Source: Gallionellaceae bacterium (GTDB lineage: Bacteria; Pseudomonadota; Gammaproteobacteria; Burkholderiales; Thiobacillaceae). Taken from it: DNA of 61,355 nt. Both the position numbers and the translations under genes were made by a program. This document shows, piece by piece, positions 1-12,083 of the stretch; positions within the stretch are counted from its first letter, which is position 1, and every line of letters starts with the position of its first letter. The stretch is taken from positions 1-61,355 of the forward strand of contig JAQTLN010000024.1 in assembly GCA_028714875.1 (NCBI GenBank), given 5' to 3'. The notes beneath the pieces are model-generated. The model saw only the letters and a list, made by a program, of their open reading frames with translations. It was not told the origin of the DNA and did not search any database.

Positions 1-242
1 ACGAGATCATGAAGGCGAAAGAGGCTGGCGTCTCCAAGGATGTGCTGGAGAAGGCCTACGACTTCCAGTACGACGCCAACCTGTACTGGGAATGGTGGAC
101 CGCCGAGAACTCCGACGGCTTCCACAACCCGGACAATGCGCGTGAATCTCTGACGCGTTCCATTGACGCCTCTCAGGACGGCATCAAGTACCTGAAGGAT
201 GAGATGCACAAGCTGAAAGCAGGAGCTGTTGCCGCCAAGTAA
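1..242 (+). CDS. nrfA: Cytochrome c nitrite reductase NrfA-like, C-terminal end (partial)
   Basis: This is the 3' end of a gene that begins before the window; the frame is open from base 3 to a TAA stop at 240-242. The visible 79 residues hold a WEWW segment followed by [10 protein letters not shown]. That resembles the C-terminal helix region of pentahaem ammonia-forming nitrite reductases, where an FHNP-type histidine serves as a distal haem ligand. The family reduces nitrite to ammonium in the periplasm. No haem-binding CXXCH is in the visible part, so the call rests on this one motif region and on the cytochrome c maturation operon that follows. Another multihaem cytochrome of the same fold is possible. 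Confidence 0.65.
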   Translation, partial: EIMKAKEAGVSKDVLEKAYDFQYDANLYWEWWTAENSDGFHNPDNARESLTRSIDASQDGIKYLKDEMHKLKAGAVAAK

Positions 243-258
243 CGCGCAGCAATAGTTG

Positions 259-295
259 AAAGGGGCGGGCGGGGTTTACCCGCGCCGCCCCTTTT
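259..295 (+). terminator. Rho-independent terminator after the nitrite reductase gene
   Basis: A 9-bp perfect stem (260-268 with 285-293) has further GC pairing inside it and ends in TTTT. It begins 17 bases after the nrfA-like stop codon, so it probably separates that transcript from the ccm operon. Confidence 0.8.
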
Positions 296-306
296 GCTGC
301 CTATTG

Positions 307-400
307 GCTTGTAGCCAGTGGCCGGATGGCATGTGATTCATGTGGATGGCATTTGATGTACATCAATCGAACCCCCGCTGACCGCCTACCGGCTACAAGC
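307..400. repeat. Inverted repeat around the ccm upstream region
   Basis: A perfect 10-bp inverted repeat has arms GCTTGTAGCC at 307-316 and GGCTACAAGC at 391-400. Weaker similarity continues inward (CAGTGGCCGG against CGGTAGGCGG). The FNR-like box lies between the arms. It may be a small intergenic repeat that has come to carry the promoter region, or chance pairing. Confidence 0.5.
353..366. promoter_or_regulatory. FNR/ANR-type binding site upstream of ccmA
   Basis: The sequence TTGAT-GTAC-ATCAA is a perfect match to the FNR/ANR/DNR consensus dyad (TTGAT, four bases, ATCAA). Its centre lies about 91 bases before the ccmA start codon and after the terminator of the preceding gene. This fits activation of cytochrome c maturation under low oxygen, in step with an ammonia-forming nitrite reductase. 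A -10-like TACAAG at 394-399 could serve the promoter, but I cannot fix a transcription start. Confidence 0.7.
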
Positions 401-450
401 TAACCCCGCCTTGCTGGTATCCTCGCCGGCCTTGACTCAATCCGCACCCA

Positions 451-1107
451 ATGCCCGACGCCCTCCTTTCTGTTCATGACCTGGCCTGTGCCCGTGGCGA
501 CCGGCTGTTGTTCAAGGGCATGAACTTCGCTCTGAACAGTGGCGAACTGCTGTTGGTGCAGGGCGGCAACGGCCAAGGCAAGACCAGCCTGCTGCGCCTG
601 CTCACCGGTCTGTCCAGTCCGGAAGAGGGAGAAGTCCGCTGGCGTGGCGAGCCCATCCGCGGCCAACGTGAGGCTTACCATGCGGAAATGGTTTATCTCG
701 GCCATGCCAATGGCGTGAAGGATGATCTCAACCCTGTGGAAAACCTGCGTTTCGCCGATGGCCTGCAAGGCCGCGCGTTTGACGAGGCACGCGCTATCGT
801 GACCCTGGAACGCCTGGGTTTGAGCCGCTGCCTGGACCTGCCCTGCCGAGTGCTGTCATTCGGCCAACGCCGCCGGGTCGCTTTGTCCGCGCTGCTGCTC
901 GCGGGCGCAATCCTTTGGATACTGGACGAACCCCTGACCGGCCTCGATATACACGCCGTGGCATTGATGGAGGGTTTGATCCGCGATCACCTGAGCGCCG
1001 GTGGTATGGTCGTGGCCACCACTCACCAGGCATTGAATCTGGAAGGGGTGATCGTGCAGCGCCTGCTGGTAGGCAATGTGGCCATTCCCGAACTGGCGGT
1101 TGACTGA
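451..1107 (+). CDS. ccmA: Haem exporter ATP-binding subunit CcmA
   Basis: This is the ATPase of the CcmABCD ABC complex, which releases holo-CcmE during System I cytochrome c maturation. The 218 residues contain a Walker A motif GGNGQGKTS, an ABC signature LSFGQRRRVALS and a Walker B segment ILWILDEP followed by TGLD. It acts at the cytoplasmic face of the membrane with CcmB and CcmC. It opens a nine-gene operon, and its TGA stop overlaps the ccmB ATG by one base. No strong ribosome binding site precedes the ATG; the start was chosen because the protein length and N-terminus fit the family. Confidence 0.96.
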   Translation: MPDALLSVHDLACARGDRLLFKGMNFALNSGELLLVQGGNGQGKTSLLRLLTGLSSPEEGEVRWRGEPIRGQREAYHAEMVYLGHANGVKDDLNPVENLRFADGLQGRAFDEARAIVTLERLGLSRCLDLPCRVLSFGQRRRVALSALLLAGAILWILDEPLTGLDIHAVALMEGLIRDHLSAGGMVVATTHQALNLEGVIVQRLLVGNVAIPELAVD

Positions 1108-1775
1108 TGTACCGCTTTCTCCTTGCTGTCCTGCGTCGCGACCTCACCCTGGCGGCGCGCCGTCGTGGTGACTGGCTGATCGCGCAATTCTTCTTTGTCA
1201 TGGTCGCCAGCCTGTTCCCGCTCGGTGTCGGGCCGGAGCCGGCCATGCTGGCGCGCATCGGCCCCGGTGTCCTGTGGGTGGCCGCCACGCTGGCATCGCT
1301 GTTATCGCTATCGCGCCTGTTCGCGGACGATCATCGTGATGGCAGTCTGGAGCACATGGTGCTGTCGCCCGAGCCCACTGTCCTGCTGGTTCTGGGCAAG
1401 TCGCTGGCGCACTGGCTGATCTACGGCATCCCACTGTTGTTGATCGCGCCGGTGTTGGGTCTTCAGTTCAATTTAAGCTGGGAAGCGATACTGGTGCTGG
1501 ACCTGTCCTTGCTGCTCGGCACGCCCATTCTGTCTTTGCTGGGTGGCGTGGGGGCCGCGCTGACGCTGGGCCTGCGTGGCGGCGGTGTTTTGCTGACCTT
1601 GCTGATCCTGCCGCTTTATGTACCCGCGCTTATTTTTGGCGCGGGTGCTGTTGATGGTGTGATGGCGGGAACTGGAGCCGAAGCGCACTTGTCTTTGTTG
1701 GGCGCTTTTTTTGTGCTCTCCCTTATGATCGCGCCCTGGATTGCCGCCGCCGCCTTACGTGTCTCACTTGAATAA
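1107..1775 (+). CDS. ccmB: Haem exporter membrane subunit CcmB
   Basis: A 222-residue, very hydrophobic protein with about six predicted membrane segments. It forms the membrane part of the CcmABCD complex together with CcmC and CcmD. The start overlaps the ccmA stop (TGATG), which suggests translational coupling. The TAA stop lies just before a short 11-bp tandem duplication at the ccmB/ccmC border. Its place between ccmA and ccmC supports the call. Confidence 0.94.
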   Translation: MYRFLLAVLRRDLTLAARRRGDWLIAQFFFVMVASLFPLGVGPEPAMLARIGPGVLWVAATLASLLSLSRLFADDHRDGSLEHMVLSPEPTVLLVLGKSLAHWLIYGIPLLLIAPVLGLQFNLSWEAILVLDLSLLLGTPILSLLGGVGAALTLGLRGGGVLLTLLILPLYVPALIFGAGAVDGVMAGTGAEAHLSLLGAFFVLSLMIAPWIAAAALRVSLE

Positions 1776-1776
1776 G

Positions 1777-1798
1777 CGTCGAATGAACGTCGAATGAA
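1777..1798 (+). repeat. Tandem 11-bp duplication at the ccmB/ccmC junction
   Basis: The unit CGTCGAATGAA occurs twice in direct succession (1777-1787 and 1788-1798). Each copy carries an ATG (1783 and 1794), but only the second is in frame with ccmC; the first runs out of frame. It looks like a slippage duplication. Confidence 0.8.
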
Positions 1799-2528
1799 CC
1801 TCTATACCTACGCCTCCCCCGCCAACTTCTACACGCTCGCCGGTCGGCTCATACCCTGGTTCGCCTGGGGTGCCGGCATCCTCACACTCTGGGGGTTGTA
1901 CATTGCCTTTTTCCTGGCGCCCACGGATTTCCAGCAGAGCGAGGCCTACCGCATTATCTTCATCCATGTGCCCGCGGCCTGGATGTCGATGTTCATCTAC
2001 CTGGTGATGGCCTTCTGGGGCGCCATCGGTCTGGCCTTCAACACCCGGTTGTCGTTCATGATGGCGCGCGCCCTGGCGCCGACCGGCGCGATGTTCACCT
2101 TCGTCGCCTTGTGGACCGGCGCCTGGTGGGGTAAGCCGATGTGGGGTGCCTGGTGGGTGTGGGATGCGCGCCTGACCTCCGAACTGATCCTGCTCTTCCT
2201 CTATGTCGGCATCATCGCCCTGTGGGCCGCGATCGACGACATCAAGCGTGGTGATCGCGCCGGTTCGCTGCTGACTCTGATTGGCTCCATCAACGTGCCG
2301 ATCATTTATTTCTCGGTGAAATGGTGGAACACCCTGCACCAGGGTGCGTCTGTCAGTGTCACCAAGGCGCCCAGCATGGCCGCCATCATGTTGCAGGGCA
2401 TGCTGATCCTGTCCATCGCCGCCTGGCTCTATACCATCGCCGTGGTTTTGGTTCGGGTGCGCCGCATCATCCTGGAACGGGAGCGGCAGACCGAGTGGGT
2501 CAAGGCTTTGCTGGAAAAGGAGTCCTGA
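1794..2528 (+). CDS. ccmC: Haem transport protein CcmC
   Basis: A 244-residue, six-helix membrane protein of the haem-handling family. The tryptophan-rich WWD-type segment is visible as GAWWVWDARLTSE around residue 115-130; it holds haem for covalent attachment to CcmE. Conserved histidines that flank the motif are present, for example in FIHVPAAW and NTLHQGAS. The gene follows ccmB after 18 bases, and ccmD starts two bases after its TGA. Confidence 0.95.
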   Translation: MNLYTYASPANFYTLAGRLIPWFAWGAGILTLWGLYIAFFLAPTDFQQSEAYRIIFIHVPAAWMSMFIYLVMAFWGAIGLAFNTRLSFMMARALAPTGAMFTFVALWTGAWWGKPMWGAWWVWDARLTSELILLFLYVGIIALWAAIDDIKRGDRAGSLLTLIGSINVPIIYFSVKWWNTLHQGASVSVTKAPSMAAIMLQGMLILSIAAWLYTIAVVLVRVRRIILERERQTEWVKALLEKES

Positions 2529-2529
2529 T

Positions 2530-2703
2530 ATGGAATGGGCAAGCTGGTCTGACTTCTGGCACATGGGCGGCTATGGCTTCTATGTCTGGGGCTCCTTCGG
2601 CGTCACCGCCGCCTGTGTATTGGTCGAGGTCGTTTTATTGAAACGCGCCGCCGGTGAAACGCGCCGGCGCCTGAAGCGCATGCAGCAATGGGAAGAACAA
2701 TGA
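2530..2703 (+). CDS. ccmD: Haem exporter small subunit CcmD
   Basis: A short 57-residue gene read directly from the sequence. The translation starts [14 protein letters not shown] and includes [12 protein letters not shown], then one membrane helix, then an arginine/lysine-rich tail ([13 protein letters not shown]). This is the typical CcmD layout: aromatic N-terminus, one helix, basic cytoplasmic tail. CcmD stabilises CcmABC with CcmE and is needed for release of haem-loaded CcmE. Its TGA overlaps the ccmE ATG (ATGA). Confidence 0.92.
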   Translation: MEWASWSDFWHMGGYGFYVWGSFGVTAACVLVEVVLLKRAAGETRRRLKRMQQWEEQ

Positions 2704-3146
2704 AGTCACGCCACAAGAAACTTATGGTCATCGTCCTGGCCCTCGCGGGCATCGGCATTGCCGCCGCGCTCATCCTCAATGCTTTCCAGAGCAATCTGGT
2801 GTTCTTCTTCTCGCCCACCCAGGTGGCGAACGGCGAGGCGCCCACCAATCGCGCCTTCCGTATCGGCGGCCTGGTGGAGGCCGGCAGCCTGAAACGCGAT
2901 GCGGGCGGCCTGACTTCGCATTTCGTGGTCACCGACACCGCCAAATCCATGAACGTGGTCTACACGGGCATCCTTCCCGACTTGTTCAAGGAAGGTAAAG
3001 GCGTGGTGGCCGAGGGCAGGCTGGGCGCCGATGGCCTGTTCACCGCCACTCAGGTGCTCGCGAAACATGACGAGAACTACATGCCTCCCGAGGCGGCCCA
3101 TGCCCTGGAACAAGCGCAAAAAGCTCAAAAATCGGTAGTGAGATAA
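2700..3146 (+). CDS. ccmE: Cytochrome c-type biogenesis haem chaperone CcmE
   Basis: A 148-residue protein with an N-terminal membrane anchor (residues about 8-28) and a periplasmic OB-fold domain. The haem-binding motif is visible as [12 protein letters not shown] near residue 120-132; the histidine of this motif forms the covalent haem bond and the tyrosine is the axial ligand in the family. The start at 2700 overlaps the ccmD stop; an ATG at 2688 in the same frame lies inside ccmD and is less likely. Confidence 0.96.
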   Translation: MKSRHKKLMVIVLALAGIGIAAALILNAFQSNLVFFFSPTQVANGEAPTNRAFRIGGLVEAGSLKRDAGGLTSHFVVTDTAKSMNVVYTGILPDLFKEGKGVVAEGRLGADGLFTATQVLAKHDENYMPPEAAHALEQAQKAQKSVVR

Positions 3147-3211
3147 CGCAAATACACCAGACAAGTCTGGTCGCAACTGTCGAACAAAATCGGCACCCCA
3201 AGGAGACACCA

Positions 3212-5173
3212 TTGATCCCAGAACTCGGCCATTTCGCCCTCATCGTCGCGCTGCTGTTGGCGCTCACCCAGGCCATCCTGCCGCTTTATGGCGCGCAGCG
3301 CGGCAACCTCACCCTCATGTCGGTGGCGCGACCGGCGGCGCAGGGGCAGTTCGTGTTCGTCGCGATCGCCTTCGGCTGTCTGGCCTACTCTTTCCTCACC
3401 AATGACTTCTCGGTGGAGAACGTGGCGCGCAACTCCTTCTCGCAGTTGCCGGAGATTTATCGCTTCACCGCCACCTGGGGGTCGCATGAGGGTTCCATGC
3501 TGCTGTGGGCTTTGATTCTCGGCTTCTGGACCACGGCGGTATCTGTGTTCTCGCGGCATCTACCGGATGACATGGTGGCGCGCGTGATCGGCATCATGGG
3601 CCTGATCTCCTCCGGCTTCCTGGCCTTCCTGCTCACGACCTCCAACCCCTTCCTGCGTCTGCTGCCGGCCGCCGCCGACGGCCGCGACATGAACCCGCTG
3701 CTGCAAGACCCCGGCATGGTGATCCATCCGCCCATGTTGTACATGGGTTATGTCGGCTTCTCGGTCGCCTTCGCCTTCGCCATCGCCGCGCTGCTCTCCG
3801 GTCGCCTGGATGCCGCCTGGGCGCGTTGGTCGCGCCCCTGGACCACGGTGGCCTGGGCTTTTCTCACCTTCGGCATCGGCCTGGGTAGCTGGTGGGCCTA
3901 CAACGAACTGGGCTGGGGTGGCTGGTGGTTCTGGGACCCGACCGAAAACGCCTCCTTCATGCCCTGGTTGGCTGGCACCGCGCTGATTCACTCGCTGGCG
4001 GTAACCGAAAAACGCGGCGCCTTCAAAGCCTGGACCGTGCTGCTGGCGCTGACCGCTTTCTCACTGTCTTTGCTTGGCACCTTCCTGGTGCGTTCCGGTG
4101 TGCTTTCCTCTGTGCATGCCTTCGCCACCGATCCCGCGCGTGGCGCCTTCATCCTCGGCTTCCTGGTGGTGGTGATCGGCGGCTCGCTGGCCTTGTTCGC
4201 CTGGCGGGCGCCGAAGATGCTCACCGGCGGCCGTTTCACCTGGTTCTCGCGCGAGGCGCTTCTGCTGTCCAATAACGTCGTTCTGCTGGCCGCGCTCGGC
4301 ACGGTGCTGTTGGGCACGCTGTACCCACTGCTCCTGGACGCGCTGGGTATGGGCAAGATTTCCGTCGGCGCGCCCTACTTCAACGCGGTGTTTGTGCCGG
4401 TGATCGCGCCCGCGTTGTTCCTGATGGGTATCGGGCCGCTCGCGCGCTGGAAGGAAGCCAGCCTGCCGGACATGGTGGCGCGCCTGAAATGGGCGCTGGC
4501 GATTTCCGTGGCCACCGGACTACTGTTGCCGCTGACCCTGAAGGGTTTCAATCCCTGGGCCACACTCGGCTTCACGCTCTCGGTCTGGATCGCGCTGACG
4601 GTGTTGATCGGTTTCCGTGAGCGTCTGAAGCATGGTGGTCGTTTGAACAGTCTGCCGCGCGGTTTCTGGGGCATGCAACTCGCGCACCTGGGCATGGCCT
4701 GGGGCGTGGCGGGCATCACCCTGGTGGCCAACTACCAACAAGAACACGACGTGCGCATGAACGTGGGCGACCACACGCAACTGGCCGGCTACACCTTCAC
4801 TTTCCAGGGCACCACGGAACGTCCGGGCCCCAACTACCGCGCCGCTCGGGGCACGGTGGAAGTAAGTCAGAACGGCAAGAAGCTGTTTGTGCTGCACCCG
4901 GAAAAACGCATCTATAACGCCTCCGGCATGCCTATGACCGAAGCGGCCATCAACTACAACTTCTTTCGGGATATCTACGTTGCCCTGGGTGAGCCGCTGG
5001 ATGATCAGGCCACCACCTGGGTGGTGCGCATCTTCCATAAACCGTTCATCAACTGGTTGTGGATCGGCGCCCTGTTCATGGCAATTGGTGGTTTCCTGGC
5101 GGCGTCGGATCGGCGTTACCGTATCGCGGTGAAAGCGCTGGTGCCGGGCAACACCGCTGTACAAGGAGCCTGA
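3212..5173 (+). CDS. ccmF: Cytochrome c haem lyase subunit CcmF (TTG start)
   Basis: A 653-residue polytopic membrane protein that joins haem from CcmE to apocytochrome c, together with CcmH. The WWD-type motif is visible as WGGWWFWDPTENASFMPW around residues 235-250. The start is TTG, supported by AAGGAG at 3200-3205 with a good spacing and by the family-typical N-terminus MIPELGHFAL. It is separated from ccmE by 65 bases, the only sizeable gap in the operon, and is followed by ccmG after two bases. Confidence 0.96.
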   Translation: MIPELGHFALIVALLLALTQAILPLYGAQRGNLTLMSVARPAAQGQFVFVAIAFGCLAYSFLTNDFSVENVARNSFSQLPEIYRFTATWGSHEGSMLLWALILGFWTTAVSVFSRHLPDDMVARVIGIMGLISSGFLAFLLTTSNPFLRLLPAAADGRDMNPLLQDPGMVIHPPMLYMGYVGFSVAFAFAIAALLSGRLDAAWARWSRPWTTVAWAFLTFGIGLGSWWAYNELGWGGWWFWDPTENASFMPWLAGTALIHSLAVTEKRGAFKAWTVLLALTAFSLSLLGTFLVRSGVLSSVHAFATDPARGAFILGFLVVVIGGSLALFAWRAPKMLTGGRFTWFSREALLLSNNVVLLAALGTVLLGTLYPLLLDALGMGKISVGAPYFNAVFVPVIAPALFLMGIGPLARWKEASLPDMVARLKWALAISVATGLLLPLTLKGFNPWATLGFTLSVWIALTVLIGFRERLKHGGRLNSLPRGFWGMQLAHLGMAWGVAGITLVANYQQEHDVRMNVGDHTQLAGYTFTFQGTTERPGPNYRAARGTVEVSQNGKKLFVLHPEKRIYNASGMPMTEAAINYNFFRDIYVALGEPLDDQATTWVVRIFHKPFINWLWIGALFMAIGGFLAASDRRYRIAVKALVPGNTAVQGA

Positions 5174-5175
5174 GC

Positions 5176-5697
5176 ATGAAACGCTGGTTGCCCCTGGTTG
5201 TTTTCGCGGTCCTGGTCGGTTTCTTCGCCAAGGGCCTGTTCCTCAACCCGCGAGAAGTGCCTTCGCCCTTCATCGGCAAGCCGGCTCCCGCATTCAGCCT
5301 GCCCGTGGTCGGCAATCCCGGCGCCGCGTTCAGTCCCGCCGACATGAAGGGCAAGGTCTGGTTGCTCAACGTGTGGGCGCCCTGGTGTGTGTCCTGCCGT
5401 CAGGAACATGGTGTGCTCATGGAACTGTCCCGGAATCAGCCGGTACCCATCGTCGGGCTCAACTGGAAGGACAAGGAGCGCGAGGCGGAACAACTCCTGG
5501 CGCAACATGGTAGCCCCTATCTGGCCGTGCCTGACGATCTGACCGGCAAGGTCGGCATCGACTATGGCGTCACCGGCACCCCGGAAACCTATGTCATCGA
5601 CAAGGCCGGCATCATCCGCATGAAACAGGTCGGCCCGATCAGCCCGGAAGTCTGGAAAGAGAAATTCGAACCGAAATTGAAGGAGCTGGGCGCATGA
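5176..5697 (+). CDS. ccmG: Thiol:disulfide interchange protein CcmG/DsbE
   Basis: A 173-residue membrane-anchored thioredoxin-like protein. It has an N-terminal helix, an active site WAPWCVSC, and the cis-proline region GVTGTPETYVID. It keeps the cysteines of apocytochrome c (or of CcmH) reduced for haem ligation in the periplasm. It begins two bases after ccmF with AAGGAG nearby, and its stop overlaps the ccmH ATG (ATGA). Confidence 0.95.
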   Translation: MKRWLPLVVFAVLVGFFAKGLFLNPREVPSPFIGKPAPAFSLPVVGNPGAAFSPADMKGKVWLLNVWAPWCVSCRQEHGVLMELSRNQPVPIVGLNWKDKEREAEQLLAQHGSPYLAVPDDLTGKVGIDYGVTGTPETYVIDKAGIIRMKQVGPISPEVWKEKFEPKLKELGA

Positions 5698-6146
5698 AAT
5701 CCCTGCTGTTCTCATTGCTTTTGCTGTTGGCCATCCCGGCCTGGGCGGGTGAAGCCGTTTCCGTTGGTGAAGACCCGGTCATCGAACAGCGCATGGTCAA
5801 TCTGGCGGAGGAACTGCGCTGCCTGGTTTGCCAGAACGAATCCCTGGCCGGCTCGCACGCCGAATTGGCGGAGGATCTGCGCCGCGAAATCCGCGTCCAG
5901 ATGAAGGCCGGCAAGAACGACAAGGAAGTGATCGAGTACCTCACCACGCGCTATGGCGATTTCGTGCTGTACCGGCCGCCGTTCAAGCCGTTGACCTACC
6001 TGCTCTGGCTTGGCCCCTTGTTGTTCCTGGCGATCGGCGGCTCGGCCTGGTATGCCACTCTGAAGAAACGCCGTGCTCAGAAAGATTCTCCGGTGGACGA
6101 AAAACAGATCGCCGCCGCCGCTCAACTCCTGGATGAAAAACAATGA
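5694..6146 (+). CDS. ccmH: Cytochrome c-type biogenesis protein CcmH (CcmL type)
   Basis: A 150-residue protein with a signal peptide (cleavage probably after AWAG), the family motif LRCLVCQN with its CXXC pair around residues 42-50, and a C-terminal membrane helix. It works as a thiol oxidoreductase on the apocytochrome c CXXCH motif. It corresponds to the N-terminal part of E. coli CcmH; the C-terminal TPR part is the separate next gene. Both ends overlap their neighbours by ATGA. Confidence 0.94.
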   Translation: MKSLLFSLLLLLAIPAWAGEAVSVGEDPVIEQRMVNLAEELRCLVCQNESLAGSHAELAEDLRREIRVQMKAGKNDKEVIEYLTTRYGDFVLYRPPFKPLTYLLWLGPLLFLAIGGSAWYATLKKRRAQKDSPVDEKQIAAAAQLLDEKQ

Positions 6147-7417
6147 ACCCGTTTTGGACTGTTTCCCTGTTCTGGATTGCTACCGCCATCTGCATCGCCG
6201 TCGCGCTCGCTTTCGTTCTGCCGCCCTTGTTGCGCAAGAAGGATGTTGCCGCCAAGGCTGCGCGGCGCGACATCAACATCGCCGTCTATCGCGACCAGAT
6301 GAAAGAAATGGATGCCGATCTCGCCAACGGCCTGCTCTCCGACGAGCAGTACCAAGTCGGCAAGCTGGAACTTGAGGCCAGACTCGCTGAAGACGCGCTG
6401 GCCAAGGCCGATGCGACGATGGCGCCGGTCGCCAGCCGTCGTCTCGGATTTACCATGGCCGGCCTGCTCCCGGCCGCCGCCTTCGGCCTGTATTTCTGGC
6501 TTGGCAATCCGATGTCGTTGATCTCCATCGCCGAGGCGCAGGCCAACCCCCAGGCTAATTCCCAGGCCGTGCAAGGCGACCACGACATCGCGAAAATGAT
6601 CCAGAAAGTCGAAGAGAAGACCCAGAGCGATCCCAAAGATGCCGAAGCCTGGTCCATGTTGGCCAAGACGTATGCGGCGGTGGAACGTTGGCCGGATGCG
6701 GTGAAAGCCTACGAAAAGGCGCTCGCGCTGAAGCCTGATGTGCCCGCGCTCATGACCGGCTATGCCGAAGCGATTGCCATCAGCGGCGGCCGCACCTTGC
6801 AGGGCAAGCCGATGGAGCTGGTGCTGAAGGCATTGGAAAAGGCACCGGACGACCCCAAAGGACTGGAACTGGCCGGCATCCATGCCTTCCAGGAAAAGAA
6901 TTACGCCCAGGCCGCCTATTACTTCAAGCATCTGCATAAGCTGCTGCCGCCAGACTCGCCCTATGCCCAGGACATTATGGAAGCGCAGAAAGAGGCCACC
7001 CGCCTTTCCCGTGGTGCCGCCACCGGGCTGGACAATCTCTCCGACCAGGGCGCGGGCAAGGCCGCCGCCGGCCCCGCCGCCACCCTGCACGGCAAGGTGG
7101 ATATCGCCCCCGCGTTGAAAGCCAAGATGAGTGATAAGGATGTGGTATTCCTGTTCGCCCGTTCCGCGGAAGGCGGCGCCCCGGTGGCCGCCCTGCGCTC
7201 CACCGCCGTGAAGTTCCCGCTGGAATTCGAACTGAGCGATGCGATGGCGATGAATCCGGATAACAAGTTATCCAACTTCAAGGAAGTTACCCTGACCGCG
7301 CGTATCTCCAAGTCCGGGCAGCCCATGGGTGGCGCGGGTGACCTGGAAGGAACGCTGGTTCGCGTGAAAGTGGGCAGCAAGGACATAAAGCTGACTATCG
7401 ACAAGATCCGCCCTTGA
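6143..7417 (+). CDS. ccmI: Cytochrome c biogenesis TPR protein CcmI
   Basis: A 424-residue protein with two N-terminal membrane segments flanking a cytoplasmic loop with a leucine-rich stretch, then a periplasmic TPR region (about residues 150-290). Family members present apocytochrome c to the CcmF/CcmH haem lyase. The C-terminal third resembles the extra domain found in many beta- and gammaproteobacterial CcmI proteins. It overlaps ccmH by ATGA and is the last gene before a strong terminator. Confidence 0.92.
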   Translation: MNPFWTVSLFWIATAICIAVALAFVLPPLLRKKDVAAKAARRDINIAVYRDQMKEMDADLANGLLSDEQYQVGKLELEARLAEDALAKADATMAPVASRRLGFTMAGLLPAAAFGLYFWLGNPMSLISIAEAQANPQANSQAVQGDHDIAKMIQKVEEKTQSDPKDAEAWSMLAKTYAAVERWPDAVKAYEKALALKPDVPALMTGYAEAIAISGGRTLQGKPMELVLKALEKAPDDPKGLELAGIHAFQEKNYAQAAYYFKHLHKLLPPDSPYAQDIMEAQKEATRLSRGAATGLDNLSDQGAGKAAAGPAATLHGKVDIAPALKAKMSDKDVVFLFARSAEGGAPVAALRSTAVKFPLEFELSDAMAMNPDNKLSNFKEVTLTARISKSGQPMGGAGDLEGTLVRVKVGSKDIKLTIDKIRP

Positions 7418-7423
7418 CCCGGT

Positions 7424-7464
7424 AAAACGCCCCGGCGCCAGCCAGCGCGCGGGGGCGTTTTTTT
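7424..7464 (+). terminator. Terminator of the ccm operon
   Basis: A GC-rich hairpin (ACGCCCC pairing with GGGGCGT, with extra inner pairing) is followed by seven T residues. It starts seven bases after the ccmI stop codon. Confidence 0.9.
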
Positions 7465-7559
7465 CTGCTCCGGGGCAAAATGTTGATGTCAATCAAAGTT
7501 TTATCTGGGCGGGTTTGTTAAACAGTGCACCTTCTCCTGGCCAATAAGAGGGTTTTGTC

Positions 7560-7916
7560 ATGGATCGTCGCACTTTCATAGGTTTCATTCCCGCCATCGC
7601 CCTCATCGGCTGCGCCAGCACAGGCCAGGAAAAGGCAGCCGACCAATCCGGCGTGCGTTTCAGCGAAGCGGAACGCAAGATCATCATGGGGTATTACCCG
7701 CGTTCGGTAGGGGCGCAGGAGAATCCGAAAGCCCGTGTCAATGTGGGTGACAAACTCATGTCTGGAGAGCGGCCGAACAAGCTCCCCACCGCGCTCGACG
7801 CGAAATTGCCGACACTCGCCGCTCCCTACGCACGCCTGACCTTGGGCGCGGACGTGATATTGGTGAACCGCGACACACACGACATCCTCGACGTGATCCC
7901 GCAGATCGCCTTCTGA
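7560..7916 (+). CDS. CigR/RcnB-like small lipoprotein
   Basis: A 118-residue protein with a lipoprotein signal (lipobox ALIGC, so the mature protein would begin at Cys18). The rest resembles the CigR/RcnB-like family: FSEAERKIIMGYY, then a section rich in LP (RPNKLPTALDAKLPTL), then a C-terminal DVILVNRDTHDILDVI. Family members are small envelope proteins with poorly known roles. It stands alone between two terminators. Confidence 0.65.
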   Translation: MDRRTFIGFIPAIALIGCASTGQEKAADQSGVRFSEAERKIIMGYYPRSVGAQENPKARVNVGDKLMSGERPNKLPTALDAKLPTLAAPYARLTLGADVILVNRDTHDILDVIPQIAF

Positions 7917-8317
7917 GCCGCTCTTCACGCAAGGTTCCAGGCCGGTCCAGACCGGCCTTTTTCATTCCGGAAGCCACAACAACAGTACACATGGCGCGCT
8001 CGCGCGCCCTGTAACTGTCGTTATTCGAGGTGGTCAAGGAGGCGCTACTGGTGCTTTATTGCCTGAATATAACAATCGCACGGCGTCAATCGGGGTGACA
8101 AAGACGGCACGACGGCCGCGAGGGTTTCTGAGTAGTCACAAACGTAGTCCCGGACGGTCACGCAGGCGGGCCAAACCGCGCTTGCCTTGACCAGATTGCA
8201 TGCGCGTTCAGGCAGGCTCGCGATTTATGGCCGTGGGCCTGTATCCACACGCAACACAGGCGCTGTGGGGGATAAGTGCTTCTTCACGCCGGCGCGCCCT
8301 TCGGCCCGCGTGGTTTC
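7917..8317. other. Gene-free stretch between the CigR-like gene and metH
   Basis: About 400 bases lie between convergent genes. Apart from the terminator at 7939-7962 I see no convincing gene, RNA or repeat here. Short open frames present have no recognisable start context or family features. Confidence 0.6.
7939..7962 (+). terminator. Terminator after the CigR-like gene
   Basis: The perfect stem AGGCCGGT/ACCGGCCT (7939-7946 with 7951-7958) is followed by a run of T residues, 22 bases after the stop codon. Confidence 0.88.
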
Positions 8318-12025
<3,708 letters not shown>

Positions 12026-12042
12026 GGTGGGCGGCCGGGACG

Positions 12043-12070
12043 AAAAGGGGTGGATTTTATCATCCACCCC
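12043..12070 (-). terminator. Terminator-like hairpin just before metH
   Basis: On the minus strand a perfect 9-bp stem GGGGTGGAT/ATCCACCCC with a 6-base loop is followed by TTTT. It ends 17 bases before the metH ATG and begins 13 bases after the stop of the preceding gene. It could end the exopolysaccharide transcript or act as an attenuator for metH. Confidence 0.75.
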
Positions 12071-12083
12071 CCCCATGGCGGCG

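Noticed and set aside
12026-12083. Cobalamin or SAH riboswitch before metH
   Set aside because: The space between genes is 58 bases and is taken up by a simple hairpin; no riboswitch fold fits.
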